A DNA stretch of 64,000 bases from Hydrogenophaga sp. NFH-34 (GTDB lineage Bacteria > Pseudomonadota > Gammaproteobacteria > Burkholderiales > Burkholderiaceae_C), in the NCBI RefSeq assembly GCF_021401345.1, contig NZ_JACBGE010000011.1, positions 1-64,000 on the forward strand, read 5' to 3'. The notes under the pieces were generated by a model. That model searched no databases. It was not told the origin of the DNA and worked only from the letters and a program-made list of their open reading frames with translations. Shown in pieces: positions 20,293 through 27,245 of the stretch. Position 1 is the first letter of the stretch; the number at the start of each line of letters is the position of its first letter. A program made the position numbers and the translations under genes.

Positions 20293-20527
20293 TGTCTTTT
20301 TCCGAACACTGGTTCACGCCCTTTTCCGCCTCCGAGGCTACGGAATCAACCAGCCGCTGCCACTCTTCTCGCTCTCGACTCTGAGCAAGCATCTGCTCCG
20401 TGCGCTTCCTGCCTTCTTCGATATCGGCCTCAGTGGGTTTCATTATCATGAGCCAAAGGAACGCAACGCCTATGCCAGCAGCGTAAGCGAGCAGTTCATC
20501 AAGGTCTTTTATCCCTGACGCGATCAT
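20282..20527 (-). CDS. Hypothetical membrane-anchored protein
   Basis: 81 aa. One transmembrane helix near residues 11-29 (LLAYAAGIGVAFLWLMIM) is followed by a charged, probably helical tail. Unknown function. It is followed by the 149-aa gene with an 11-bp overlap. Confidence 0.6.
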   Translation of the reverse strand: MIASGIKDLDELLAYAAGIGVAFLWLMIMKPTEADIEEGRKRTEQMLAQSREREEWQRLVDSVASEAEKGVNQCSEKDNDR

Positions 20528-20531
20528 TAGT

Positions 20532-20759
20532 TCAGGCCTCAGCCATGTCGCGATCTAGGCCAAGGTACTCCCTGGCTTGCCCAAGGGTGAGGCCTTCGCC
20601 ATCCACCTTTTTGCAGATAGAACCGTCCTGCCCGATCTCCAAACCGATCTTGTGGCTTCTGCTGATGATGGTCCGTCCTGACCAGACCACGACCTGAAAA
20701 TCATTGTCCTTCGCGTCTTTCACGAGGATCTGGATGGGGCTGAGATCGGCGATATCCAT
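20532..20759 (-). CDS. Hypothetical protein
   Basis: 75 aa from the ATG at 20759 (MDIADLSPIQILVKDAKDND). It looks like a small beta-rich protein. The longer frame to 20846 reads back through the upstream terminator and is unlikely. Confidence 0.55.
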   Translation of the reverse strand: MDIADLSPIQILVKDAKDNDFQVVVWSGRTIISRSHKIGLEIGQDGSICKKVDGEGLTLGQAREYLGLDRDMAEA

Positions 20760-20825
20760 GGAGCGCTCCGAAGGGTAGTAGTTCTGCAATACTCCCCCCG
20801 CGTACCCGTAAGTCAAAAATGAAAA

Positions 20826-20855
20826 AGGCCCCCAATGCGTGCACATTGGGGGCCT
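20826..20855 (-). terminator. Rho-independent terminator of the HNH gene
   Basis: A 12-bp stem AGGCCCCCAATG/CATTGGGGGCCT (loop CGTGCA) is followed on the minus strand by TTTTTCATTTTT. The flanks are shared with the terminator at 27461-27489 although the stems differ. Confidence 0.85.
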
Positions 20856-20858
20856 CGT

Positions 20859-21425
20859 TCAGTTCAGTCTGGAGTTCTTTGGCAACTTGGCCGACAGCCA
20901 GTCATGAACATCGGCACGGATGTTGCGGCCTTGCAGGATGAAGTCTTCGTAGCGGCTGGGCACGTAGGGCACGTACAGCAGCCGCATACCGGCTTCTTCC
21001 GGCAGGCGAGCGCCTTTGCGTGCATTGCAGACGGCGCACGCGCTCACCAGGTTCATCCAGGTGTACTCACCGCCTCGCGATTCCGGGAAGATATGCTCGG
21101 CCTGCAGGCGCCGCCAGTCAAACACATCGCCACAGTAGGCGCAGGTATGCCGGTCGCGCACGAACAGCTTGCGCCTTGTCACCGTGGGTTCGACTTCATG
21201 GAGGTTGACCCGGGAACATCCACGTAGAGCGATGATGGGTGCGATCTCCATGCGAGATTGCCGGCCCAGGCGGACATTGAATCCTCCACGTAGGGTTGTC
21301 AGCGGGGTGTCGCCGATCGTCCACGCCACGTCCTCTGTGGCGTAGTGCAGGGCAGCCTGCTCCGCGGTGATCCAGGCCTGCGGTGTTCCCTGGATGTCGA
21401 GCTGGAGGACTTGGAGGGGATGCAT
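20859..21425 (-). CDS. HNH endonuclease
   Basis: 188 aa. The C-terminal half has the HNH finger: CAYCG, then QAEHIFPESRGGEYTWMNLVSACAVCNARKG with both CxxC knuckles and the catalytic His. AAGGAG precedes the ATG at 21425. The N-terminal half is unknown. It may be a free-standing homing or phage-type nuclease. It ends at a strong terminator. Confidence 0.88.
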   Translation of the reverse strand: MHPLQVLQLDIQGTPQAWITAEQAALHYATEDVAWTIGDTPLTTLRGGFNVRLGRQSRMEIAPIIALRGCSRVNLHEVEPTVTRRKLFVRDRHTCAYCGDVFDWRRLQAEHIFPESRGGEYTWMNLVSACAVCNARKGARLPEEAGMRLLYVPYVPSRYEDFILQGRNIRADVHDWLSAKLPKNSRLN

Positions 21426-21588
21426 GGGAAGCTCCTTGTGGTTGGGGTGCACGGCCGGGGCCGGCCCCATCCCCAGGAGTCAACCCTTGACCTGATTGCG
21501 TGACATGCCCCGTCATTCAGATCGGGGAAGAATTAGCGCCGGGCGAAGCCCGACTTGAACTTTCAATGCTGGGCAATATCATGGATGA

Positions 21589-22806
21589 ATGTCCAGTGAG
21601 CGCCTGCAAGCCTTCAAATTCGAGTTGATGCCCGATAGTGCTCAGACTCGCTTGTTGGGTCGATTCTCTGGAGCCTGTCGCTTCGTCTACAACAGGGCGC
21701 TGGCCTTGCAAAAGCTGCGGTTCGAGGCGGGCGAGAAGAAGCTGGGCTACGCGGCTCTGTGTCGCGCCCTCACCGAATGGCGTCACGCACCAGAGACGGC
21801 CTGGCTGGCGCTCGCACCGGTTCATGCTCAACAGCAGGCGCTCAAGGATCTGGAGCGGGCCTACGCCAACTTCTTCGCCGGCCGCGGCGCCTTTCCGAAG
21901 TTCAAGGCGCGTGATCGGGGCCAGGGCCTGCGGTTTCCCGACCCCAAGCAGTTCAAGCTGGATCAGCCCAACGCCCGTGTCTTCATCCCCAAGCTCGGAT
22001 GGGTGCGGTACCGCAAGAGCCGGAACGTGCTGGGTGATCTCCGCAACATCACCGTCACCGAGTGCCTGGGCCGCTGGTACGTGAGCATCCAGAGTGTCCG
22101 TGAGGTGGCCATCCCTGTTCACCCTGAGCAACAGCGAGAGATCGGCATCGACATGGGAGCGCGCAAGGACTGGGCGCTGCTGATCGGCCAGGACGGGGCG
22201 ATGGTCAAAACCCTGAACGCCTACCGCGCGGCCGAGCACCGGCTCAAGCACTACCAGCGCTGCCTCTCTCGCAAGAAGAAAGGATCGAAGAATCGGGCGA
22301 AGGCACGGTACAGGTTGGCCAAGTGCCACCAGCGCGTGACCAACACCCGGGCCGACTTCCTGCACAAGGTCAGCCACCACCTCACCCGCGACTACGGCGT
22401 CGTCTGCATCGAGGATCTGAAGGTCCAGGTGATGACCGCGGCGAAGGTCAATCCTCGCCAGCGCAACAAAGCCATCCTCGATCAGGGCTGGTTCATGCTG
22501 CGCACGCTGCTGGAGTACAAGGCCGAGTGGCGCGGTGGTCTGGTCATTGCAGTGGATCCAGTCCACACGAGCACCACGTGCAGCATGTGCGGTCACAACG
22601 ATCCCGGGAACCGGAAGTCGCCAGACAAGTTCGAGTGCCTTCGCTGCGGGCACGCGGATCAGGCGGACAAGAACGCCGCCAAGAACATCAGAAGGGCCGG
22701 GCAGGCCCGGATAGCCTGTGGAGAGCACGTCAGACACCGCTCCGGTGGTGCAGGCTCCGCGAAGCAGGAACCCATCGAAGCGACTCGTCAAGGTCCAGCA
22801 CCTTGA
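21589..22806 (+). CDS. tnpB: TnpB RNA-guided nuclease (OrfB)
   Basis: 405 aa. An N-terminal helix-turn-helix is followed by a RuvC domain with Asp188 (GIDMG), Glu275 (IEDLK) and Asp360 (ADKNAAKNI), and the zinc ribbon Cys331/Cys334/Cys350/Cys353. The catalytic triad is intact, so it should be an active guide-RNA-directed nuclease. The guide scaffold would lie in the gene's 3' end through about 22852. Confidence 0.92.
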   Translation: MSSERLQAFKFELMPDSAQTRLLGRFSGACRFVYNRALALQKLRFEAGEKKLGYAALCRALTEWRHAPETAWLALAPVHAQQQALKDLERAYANFFAGRGAFPKFKARDRGQGLRFPDPKQFKLDQPNARVFIPKLGWVRYRKSRNVLGDLRNITVTECLGRWYVSIQSVREVAIPVHPEQQREIGIDMGARKDWALLIGQDGAMVKTLNAYRAAEHRLKHYQRCLSRKKKGSKNRAKARYRLAKCHQRVTNTRADFLHKVSHHLTRDYGVVCIEDLKVQVMTAAKVNPRQRNKAILDQGWFMLRTLLEYKAEWRGGLVIAVDPVHTSTTCSMCGHNDPGNRKSPDKFECLRCGHADQADKNAAKNIRRAGQARIACGEHVRHRSGGAGSAKQEPIEATRQGPAP

Positions 22807-22852
22807 TAGGCGTGGTAGGAATCCCCCGCCTTCAGGCGGGGGAGGATGTCAA
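22807..22852 (+). ncRNA. 3' end of the predicted TnpB guide RNA (reRNA/omegaRNA)
   Basis: The end of tnpB plus the hairpin CCCCCGCC-TTCA-GGCGGGGG and the terminal GGATGTCAA is the canonical scaffold end. The guide would be copied from the flanking rtcB sequence beginning near 22853. The 5' end of the RNA cannot be placed by eye. Confidence 0.6.
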
Positions 22853-23604
22853 GACGCGGAACAGCATCAGGTCGCGGTTGAGCGCCGCATAGTCCTGTGC
22901 CCAGTCCAGCGCCTGGACATACCGGTTGAACTCGGGCGTTCCTTCGTTCAGCCAGGCCAGATCCCGGTCGGGCAGGGCGATGTTCTCGCGCTGTGCCGCC
23001 TCGCGAGGCATGCCGATGGCAGCCTCGCCGATGGTCTTCCCGATGTTGCGTGAGCCGGAATGCAGCATGATCCAGACCGTCCCGGCCTCGTCCAGGCAGA
23101 CCTCGATGAAGTGGTTGCCGCCGCCGAGTGTGCCGAGCTGGCGCCAGATTCGCCGGGCATCGACCTTGCCCAGAATGGACAGGATTTCGAGCTTCTCGAA
23201 GCGGTCGAAAAGAACTTGCATCCGGGCACGAAGATCACGGCCATGCGGCCCTTCGTGGGTCGGTTCAGCTCCTTCTGGTGCAGATCAAACCCCACTGGAA
23301 CGGCCGCCTCGATGGCGCTACGCATCCGCGACAGACTCTCGGGCAGATCGTTGGCCATCAGCCCCGTCTTCACCGCGGCCATGCCGCAGCCGATGTCCAC
23401 GCCCACAGCGGCCGGGATGATGGCGCCGAGCGTTGGCAATACCGTTCCCACGGTGGCGCCCTTGCCCAGGTGGACGTCGGGCATGACCGCGACATGCCCG
23501 GCCACGATCGGCAGTCCCGCGATGTTGCGGATCTGGTTGATGGCATCGTGTTCGACCTCGATGCCTTGCGTCCAAGCCTGGACGTTCTTCATGTGGCTGA
23601 ACAT
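22853..23604 (-). pseudogene. rtcB: rtcB RNA ligase remnant (frameshifted and truncated)
   Basis: The N-terminal part reads VMPDVHLGKGATVGTVLP and AAVGVDIGCGM, which are RtcB signatures. The frame is lost at about 23220-23270, after which another frame gives RQLGTLGGGNHFIEV and WIMLHSGSRNIGK. The TnpB element cuts it off after LMLFRVL, so the C-terminal region with its metal and GMP-binding residues is missing. RtcB rejoins cleaved RNAs, including tRNAs, which fits the adjacent tRNA array. The gene is dead here by two independent lesions. Confidence 0.88.
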
Positions 23605-23703
23605 CGTCGCCTCCTATTTATCGTGGAATTTGCCAAGAGCATTTGCAACGAAGTTGCTTGCACCAGGCTTGAGAATGGGGCGACACGTATCGCCAAGAAT
23701 GTG

Positions 23704-24027
23704 ATGGGGAAAATGGAAATGTTCGTAGAGATCAACAGCACATGCCCAACCAAGGAAGAAGCGCAACGGATCGCCAGGCTGGCAGTGGAAGCGCGGCTGT
23801 GCGCCTGTGCTCACATCTACCCTGTCGATAGCGTGTACCGATGGAAAGGTGATGTTGTTGTCGATCAGGAGTTCGTCGTGTCGATGAAGACAAACGATGA
23901 ACGTGCAGTGGAGATTGAGGCGCTGGTCAAGAGGGAGCACAGCTACGAACTGCCGGCCTTCTTCAAGCGCGAGATCATCGGCGGATCGGCTGAGTACATG
24001 CGCTGGATCGCCGAGAACTCGAAATAG
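23704..24027 (+). CDS. cutA: CutA-like protein
   Basis: 107 aa, the usual CutA length, with CPTKEEAQRIARLAVEARLCACAHIYPVDSVYRWKGDV as in the family. CutA forms trimers related to PII proteins; its role in metal tolerance is debated. ATG 23713 is an alternative start. It is unusual as cargo between rtcB and a tRNA array, and it converges with the tRNAs. Confidence 0.88.
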   Translation: MGKMEMFVEINSTCPTKEEAQRIARLAVEARLCACAHIYPVDSVYRWKGDVVVDQEFVVSMKTNDERAVEIEALVKREHSYELPAFFKREIIGGSAEYMRWIAENSK

Positions 24028-24046
24028 TGCTGCTCATGCGAGAAAC

Positions 24047-24121
24047 TGGTAGTCCTGGGGAATTCCGAGATCCCGACCCCCGTCTTGTAAGGACGACGCT
24101 CTGCCTCTGAGCTACAGGACC
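24047..24121 (-). tRNA. tRNA-Val (TAC)
   Basis: Cloverleaf with loop CTTACAA and encoded CCA. The acceptor pairs with one G-U. The T-arm is irregular: the 53-61 pair is T-T and the loop lacks the usual TTCRA order. Last gene of the minus-strand array. Confidence 0.8.
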
Positions 24122-24125
24122 GGTT

Positions 24126-24201
24126 TGGTGCGGGCACAGGGATTCGAACCCTGGACCTGCCGGTTAAAAGCCGGCTGCTCTACGCACTGAGCTACGCCCG
24201 C
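24126..24201 (-). tRNA. tRNA-Lys (TTT)
   Basis: Canonical 76-nt cloverleaf: acceptor GCGGGCG/TGCCCGC, loop CTTTTAA, T-loop TTCGAAT and encoded CCA. Confidence 0.95.
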
Positions 24202-24218
24202 GAAAGAGATGAATGGGG

Positions 24219-24295
24219 TGGGGTGTCCTGCCGGACTCGAACCGGCGACCACCCGGACCACAACCGGGAGCGCTGCCAACTGCGCCAAAGACACC
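24219..24295 (-). tRNA. tRNA-His (GTG)
   Basis: Anticodon loop TTGTGGT. The extra G at position -1 opposite C73, the His identity element, is present. CCA is encoded. Confidence 0.93.
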
Positions 24296-24303
24296 ATCGA
24301 AAC

Positions 24304-24378
24304 TGGTAGCCACGGTTGGGATCGAACCAACGACTCCCGCCTTATCAAGACGATGCTCTACCACTGAGCTACATGGCC
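24304..24378 (-). tRNA. tRNA-Ile (GAT)
   Basis: 75-nt cloverleaf with loop TTGATAA, T-loop TTCGATC and encoded CCA. Several G-U pairs in the anticodon stem. Confidence 0.93.
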
Positions 24379-24399
24379 ATGTTGAAGTCGATCGATTAG

Positions 24400-24492
24400 G
24401 ATCAACCTGTCTTGTCTCTCATAATGTGGCTTTTCTGAGATTCAAACCGGGTTGCCTTGAAAGCGTGAGCGTCAACCTGCCTTGTCTCTCAT
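24400..24492. repeat. Direct repeat pair in the array (TCAACCTGYCTTGTCTCTCA)
   Basis: Two copies start at about 24401 and 24471, 70 bp apart. Between them is a TTCAAACC segment resembling a decayed T-arm. The 178-bp gap between tRNA-Ile and tRNA-Asn holds nothing else I can support; it may be the remnant of a duplicated tRNA. Confidence 0.5.
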
Positions 24493-24557
24493 GAGCCTGC
24501 GTTCTTGAGAAGCAAATGATGCACGGGCGTGTTCGCTGTGCCCGAGGCTGTGTGTGT

Positions 24558-24633
24558 TGGCTCCCCCGGCAGGGCTCGAACCTGCGACAACCGCATTAAC
24601 AGTGCGGCGCTCTACCAACTGAGCAACGGGGGA
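24558..24633 (-). tRNA. tRNA-Asn (GTT)
   Basis: 76-nt cloverleaf: acceptor TCCCCCG/CGGGGGA, loop CTGTTAA, G73 and encoded CCA. Confidence 0.95.
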
Positions 24634-24649
24634 TCGGAAGCTGTGCGGC

Positions 24650-24817
24650 CTACCACTCGCCCACCTCGCGCACGCGCTGGTCCACATCCTTGCGGTCGTG
24701 GTCCTTCTGGCGCTTGGCACGGGTGTGTCTGCCACCGCTTGCGATGGTGAGTAGGGTGAGAGCAAGTACCACGCGGTTGCGCGGCTTGCTGGCGGGGATG
24801 GAGATCTTCCTGCGCAT
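24650..24817 (-). CDS. Small basic protein inside the tRNA array
   Basis: 55 aa (MRRKISIPASKPRNRVVLAL...REVGEW). AAAGGAG lies 6 nt before the ATG at 24817, a strong ribosome site. A short hydrophobic stretch at about residues 16-26 is followed by a very charged tail. It lies between the tRNA-Arg(TCT) and tRNA-Asn genes. No family recognised. Confidence 0.5.
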   Translation of the reverse strand: MRRKISIPASKPRNRVVLALTLLTIASGGRHTRAKRQKDHDRKDVDQRVREVGEW

Positions 24818-24851
24818 GTCGCGCTCCTTTCATGGTGTTGGTGGAGAAGGG

Positions 24852-24928
24852 TGGTCCGCCCGGCAGGATTCGAACCTGGCGACAAACCGCTTAGAAGGCG
24901 GCTGCTCTGTCCGCTGAGCTACGGGCGG
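24852..24928 (-). tRNA. tRNA-Arg (TCT)
   Basis: 77-nt cloverleaf with loop CTTCTAA and encoded CCA. One mismatch at the base of the T-stem. Reads AGA, a rare codon in GC-rich hosts. Confidence 0.92.
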
Positions 24929-24937
24929 TGGGATGAA

Positions 24938-25023
24938 TGGACACGGCTGCCGGATTCGAACCGGCGTGTGCTTGCGCATGCGGGTTTGCAGCCCGCCGCC
25001 TTCGACCGCTCGACCAAGCCGTG
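24938..25023 (-). tRNA. tRNA-Cys (GCA) with a long variable arm
   Basis: 86 nt: acceptor CACGGCT/AGCCGTG, U73 (the main tRNA-Cys identity base), loop CTGCAAA with anticodon GCA, encoded CCA. The variable region is 14 nt and can form a TGC-GCAA-GCA stem, a class II shape. Standard tRNA-Cys has a short variable loop. D-arm GGTCGAGCGGTCGAAGGC is Ser-like. Confidence 0.8.
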
Positions 25024-25052
25024 TCTGGATATGGTTTGTGGGGAGGGGAGGG

Positions 25053-25128
25053 TGGCATCCCGGGAAGGAATCGAACCTTCAACCTTCGGCTTTGGAGGCC
25101 GCTGCACTGCCTGTTGTGCTACCGAGAT
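25053..25128 (-). tRNA. tRNA-Trp (CCA)
   Basis: 76-nt cloverleaf with loop CTCCAAA, G73 and encoded CCA. Its 5' end overlaps the stop of the membrane-protein ORF by 10 bp. Confidence 0.93.
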
Positions 25129-25403
25129 ATGCTCTGCTTGTTCGCTGAGCGCCTGGCAAACCAGAACCCTGCTGCCATTGCTGCTGGAACTGCCAAGGCG
25201 TTGGCCGTGACGTACATGATGATTTCGAGTGGACTTGCGCTTGGGGAAAGAACTCGACCCAAGACAAGGATGTTCAGAGCTGCGACGCCTGTTGCTGCTG
25301 CGGCTGCACCGGCCATCGACTTGAGCTGAATGGCCACAGTCTGCAAGGCGATGAAGAAGACCTGGACGAATGTTGCTGCGAAGATGGTTACTGCTTGGAG
25401 CAT
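25119..25403 (-). CDS. Small three-helix membrane protein inside the tRNA array
   Basis: 94 aa from MLQAVTIFAATFVQVFF, with three hydrophobic segments (about residues 3-25, 28-50, 60-85) and a basic tail. It fills the 365-bp space between tRNA-Ser(TGA) and tRNA-Trp. No strong ribosome site is visible, so the start is uncertain. The family is unknown. Confidence 0.5.
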   Translation of the reverse strand: MLQAVTIFAATFVQVFFIALQTVAIQLKSMAGAAAAATGVAALNILVLGRVLSPSASPLEIIMYVTANALAVPAAMAAGFWFARRSANKQSISR

Positions 25404-25492
25404 CCGAGCATTTGAATGCTGCTGTCCCACGGCAAAGAAGCAAAAGCATGCATCGTTCCGCAGGCTCTCATGTTGGAGTGCGGGGGATGGGG

Positions 25493-25582
25493 TGGCGGGC
25501 GCTGTGAGATTCGAACTCACGGACCGGTTCCCCGGTCGGCAGTTTTCAAGACCGCTGCAATAGACCACTCTGCCAAGCGCCC
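25493..25582 (-). tRNA. tRNA-Ser (TGA)
   Basis: 90-nt class II tRNA with long variable arm, loop CTTGAAA, G73 and encoded CCA. Confidence 0.95.
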
Positions 25583-25602
25583 AGGATAAAAAAGATGTGA
25601 GG

Positions 25603-25680
25603 TGGTGCCCGAGGTGGGACTCGAACCCACGGAGAACTCGCTTTTGAAACGAGCGCGTCTACCAATTCCGCCACTCGGGC
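25603..25680 (-). tRNA. tRNA-Leu (CAA) with a short variable loop
   Basis: 78 nt with a Leu-type D-arm, loop TTCAAAA giving anticodon CAA, A73 and encoded CCA. The variable region is only 6 nt (TTCTCC), whereas leucine tRNAs normally have a long arm; compare the adjacent tRNA-Leu(GAG). Confidence 0.85.
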
Positions 25681-25698
25681 ATGAGGGTCGGTTGCTGG

Positions 25699-25783
25699 TG
25701 GTACCCAGGGCGGGACTCGAACCCGCACGCCTTTCGACACCGGCCCCTCAAGCCGGCGCGTCTACCAATTCCGCCACCTGGGT
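25699..25783 (-). tRNA. tRNA-Leu (GAG)
   Basis: 85-nt class II tRNA: stem CCGGC/GCCGG, loop TTGAGGG, normal long variable arm and encoded CCA. Confidence 0.93.
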
Positions 25784-25896
25784 GAACACTCATCAGGGAG
25801 ATCCGTGCCGATCAGCCTTTCGTTTGCCGGCGTGCTTGAAACGCCTAGCGCGGGTTGGCCTGCCGTCGCCACGGCTGTCTATGGCGAGGGCTATGC

Positions 25897-25972
25897 TGGC
25901 GCATCAGGATGGAATCGAACCACCGACGCCTGCGCCTTCAACGCAGCGCTCTACCGGCTGAGCTACTGATGC
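25897..25972 (-). tRNA. tRNA-Phe (GAA)
   Basis: 76-nt cloverleaf: acceptor GCATCAG/CTGATGC, loop TTGAAGG, G73 and encoded CCA. Confidence 0.95.
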
Positions 25973-26011
25973 AGCTTTTTGATCAAGACCCCGCAAGGGT
26001 GGCCTATGCAA

Positions 26012-26090
26012 CCATGCACGCCCCGGAGTCGAACCGAGGCGTTTGGGGGCATGATCCCCGCTGCAGCCAACCGCATCACCGTGACGCCGG
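26012..26090 (-). tRNA. Degenerate tRNA-Met-like sequence (CAT)
   Basis: It has a TTCGACT T-loop, a GGGG/CCCC anticodon stem with loop ATCATGC, and a D-arm-like TGC-GGTTGGCT-GCA. I could not form a standard 7-bp acceptor or find an encoded CCA. It may be a decayed tRNA-Met gene. Ends are approximate. Confidence 0.35.
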
Positions 26091-26114
26091 GGCCTTGATC
26101 AAAGAACTGAACAA

Positions 26115-26191
26115 TGGCGCCTCGAAGGGGATTCGAACCCCTGACCTCCCGCTAGACAGGCGGGCACTCTAGGCCGCTGAGTTACCGAGGC
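26115..26191 (-). tRNA. tRNA-Asp (GTC)
   Basis: 77-nt cloverleaf: loop CTGTCTA, G73, encoded CCA. D-stem starts ACTC instead of GCTC, paired with GAGT. Confidence 0.94.
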
Positions 26192-26199
26192 TGATGAAA

Positions 26200-26275
26200 T
26201 GGTCTCCGTGGACGGTCTCGAACCGCCGACCCCATGCTCCCAAAGCAAGTGCGCTACCAACTGCGCTACACGGAG
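26200..26275 (-). tRNA. tRNA-Pro (TGG)
   Basis: 76-nt cloverleaf with loop TTTGGGA, A73 and encoded CCA. One T-T mismatch in the anticodon stem. Confidence 0.92.
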
Positions 26276-26283
26276 ACGAACAC

Positions 26284-26359
26284 TGGTGGAAGTAGCCGGC
26301 CTCGAACCGGCGACCCCCTGCTTGCAAAGCAGGTGCTCTCCCAACTGAGCTATACCCCC
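26284..26359 (-). tRNA. tRNA-Ala (TGC)
   Basis: 76-nt cloverleaf with loop TTTGCAA and encoded CCA. The acceptor has G-U pairs at positions 3 and 4, the latter next to the usual Ala identity position. Confidence 0.93.
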
Positions 26360-26604
26360 TGGAAATGGTTGATGGCGACGGGCCTTCACCGTTCTGGCCT
26401 CGTACAGCGACCCTTTCCCAGTCCGCCAGTTCACGCTGGCGCCGTCGGCGGTATCGCTGGTTTGATGGACGTGCCATAGTGCCCTTGCCCCGGCCAACGA
26501 CCTGACAGCCGTTCCGTGAGGGGTCACAACGAACCCGTCGCCATCGTCGAAACAACCTCAATGAAGTGGCTTCGATGATGGGCCGCGTGCGCGGCGCATC
26601 TGAC
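26360..26604. other. 245-bp spacer in the tRNA array, no supported gene
   Basis: I looked for tRNA-Thr and tRNA-Glu, which are missing from the array, and found no T-arm or encoded CCA. Short frames run through it but also through flanking tRNAs, so I do not call them. Confidence 0.4.
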
Positions 26605-26693
26605 TGGTGGAACGTCCTGGGTTCGAACCAGGTATGCCCCGAAGGGAGCCAGATTTACAGTCTGGTGCAGTCAACCCATGCTGCTCACGTTCC
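26605..26693 (-). tRNA. tRNA-Tyr (GTA)
   Basis: 89-nt class II tRNA: loop CTGTAAA, long variable arm CTCCCTTCGGGGCAT, T-loop TTCGAAC, encoded CCA. Confidence 0.95.
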
Positions 26694-26699
26694 GTGGCC

Positions 26700-26777
26700 T
26701 GGAGCCACCCGCAGGATTCGAACCTGCGACCCCCGCGTTCGTAGCGCGGTGCTCTAGTCCAACTGAGCTAGGGCGGC
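26700..26777 (-). tRNA. tRNA-Arg (ACG)
   Basis: 78-nt cloverleaf: loop CTACGAA, T73, encoded CCA. A34 would need TadA deamination to inosine. Confidence 0.94.
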
Positions 26778-26790
26778 GAATTTTGTTCGG

Positions 26791-26868
26791 TGGTGCGCGT
26801 GGATGGATTCGAACCACCGGCCTCCGGCATCGGAAGCCGGTGCTCTGGTCCAACTGAGCTACACGCGC
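26791..26868 (-). tRNA. tRNA-Arg (CCG)
   Basis: 78-nt cloverleaf: loop TTCCGAT, acceptor GCGCGTG/CACGCGC, encoded CCA. Third arginine isoacceptor in the array. Confidence 0.94.
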
Positions 26869-26880
26869 TGGATTGATGAC

Positions 26881-26946
26881 TGGTCGTTCCGGGTCCACCG
26901 CACGCAGGCTTATGAGCCCAGTGCTCTACCGCTGAGTTACGAAACG
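26881..26946 (-). tRNA. 66-nt tRNA-Met-like gene lacking a T-arm (CAT)
   Basis: A 7-bp acceptor CGTTTCG/CGGAACG (one G-U), A73 and encoded CCA are intact, as are the D-arm and loop CTCATAA. Only 13 nt separate the anticodon stem from the acceptor 3' strand, against about 22 normally, and there is no TTCRA loop. The anticodon stem has two mismatches. Either a deleted pseudogene or an armless tRNA. Confidence 0.5.
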
Positions 26947-26949
26947 ATC

Positions 26950-27024
26950 TGGCAGACCCTGCTGGACTCGAACCAGCGACACCCGGGATCAAAACCCGGT
27001 GCTCTACCAACTGAGCTAAGGGCC
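26950..27024 (-). tRNA. tRNA-Gln (TTG)
   Basis: 75-nt cloverleaf: loop TTTTGAT, G73, encoded CCA. Acceptor has one mismatch at pair 3-70. It lies 3 bp from the 66-nt tRNA-Met-like gene. Confidence 0.92.
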
Positions 27025-27032
27025 AACGGAAC

Positions 27033-27121
27033 TGGCGGATGGTGCAGGGTTCGAACCTGCGCAGCCCTTGCGGGATGACGGGTTAGCAACCCGCTGCCTT
27101 GGACCACTCGGCCAACCATCC
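27033..27121 (-). tRNA. tRNA-Ser (GCT)
   Basis: 89-nt class II tRNA: loop TTGCTAA, long variable arm, G73, encoded CCA. Confidence 0.95.
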
Positions 27122-27245
27122 CGCACGCGGGGAGTGGCTTAGCCACCCGGTTCGCCCGCTGCACCAGAGCCTTTCGGATCCAGCACATAGCGCCCACCGT
27201 TCCCTCGGCAGATCTTGGACGCCAGGTGCACGGACACACCCGAAA

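Larger units (their letters stand above)
21535..22852 (+). mobile_element. IS200/IS605-superfamily element carrying only tnpB
   Basis: A tnpB gene is followed by the right-end hairpin CCCCCGCC-TTCA-GGCGGGGG (22823-22842) and GGATGTCAA, the usual 3' end of such elements and of their guide RNA. A small hairpin CGGGCGAAGCCCG near 21540 may be the left end; that boundary is approximate. No tnpA is present, so it would depend on a transposase elsewhere. Insertion removed the 3' part of rtcB. Confidence 0.8.

Noticed and set aside
21517-22791. 424-aa minus-strand frame over tnpB
   Set aside because: TnpB on the plus strand has an intact catalytic triad and zinc ribbon; the reverse frame is a shadow.
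26360-26604. tRNA-Thr or tRNA-Glu in the array gap
   Set aside because: No TTCRA-type T-arm, CCA or matching acceptor could be formed.
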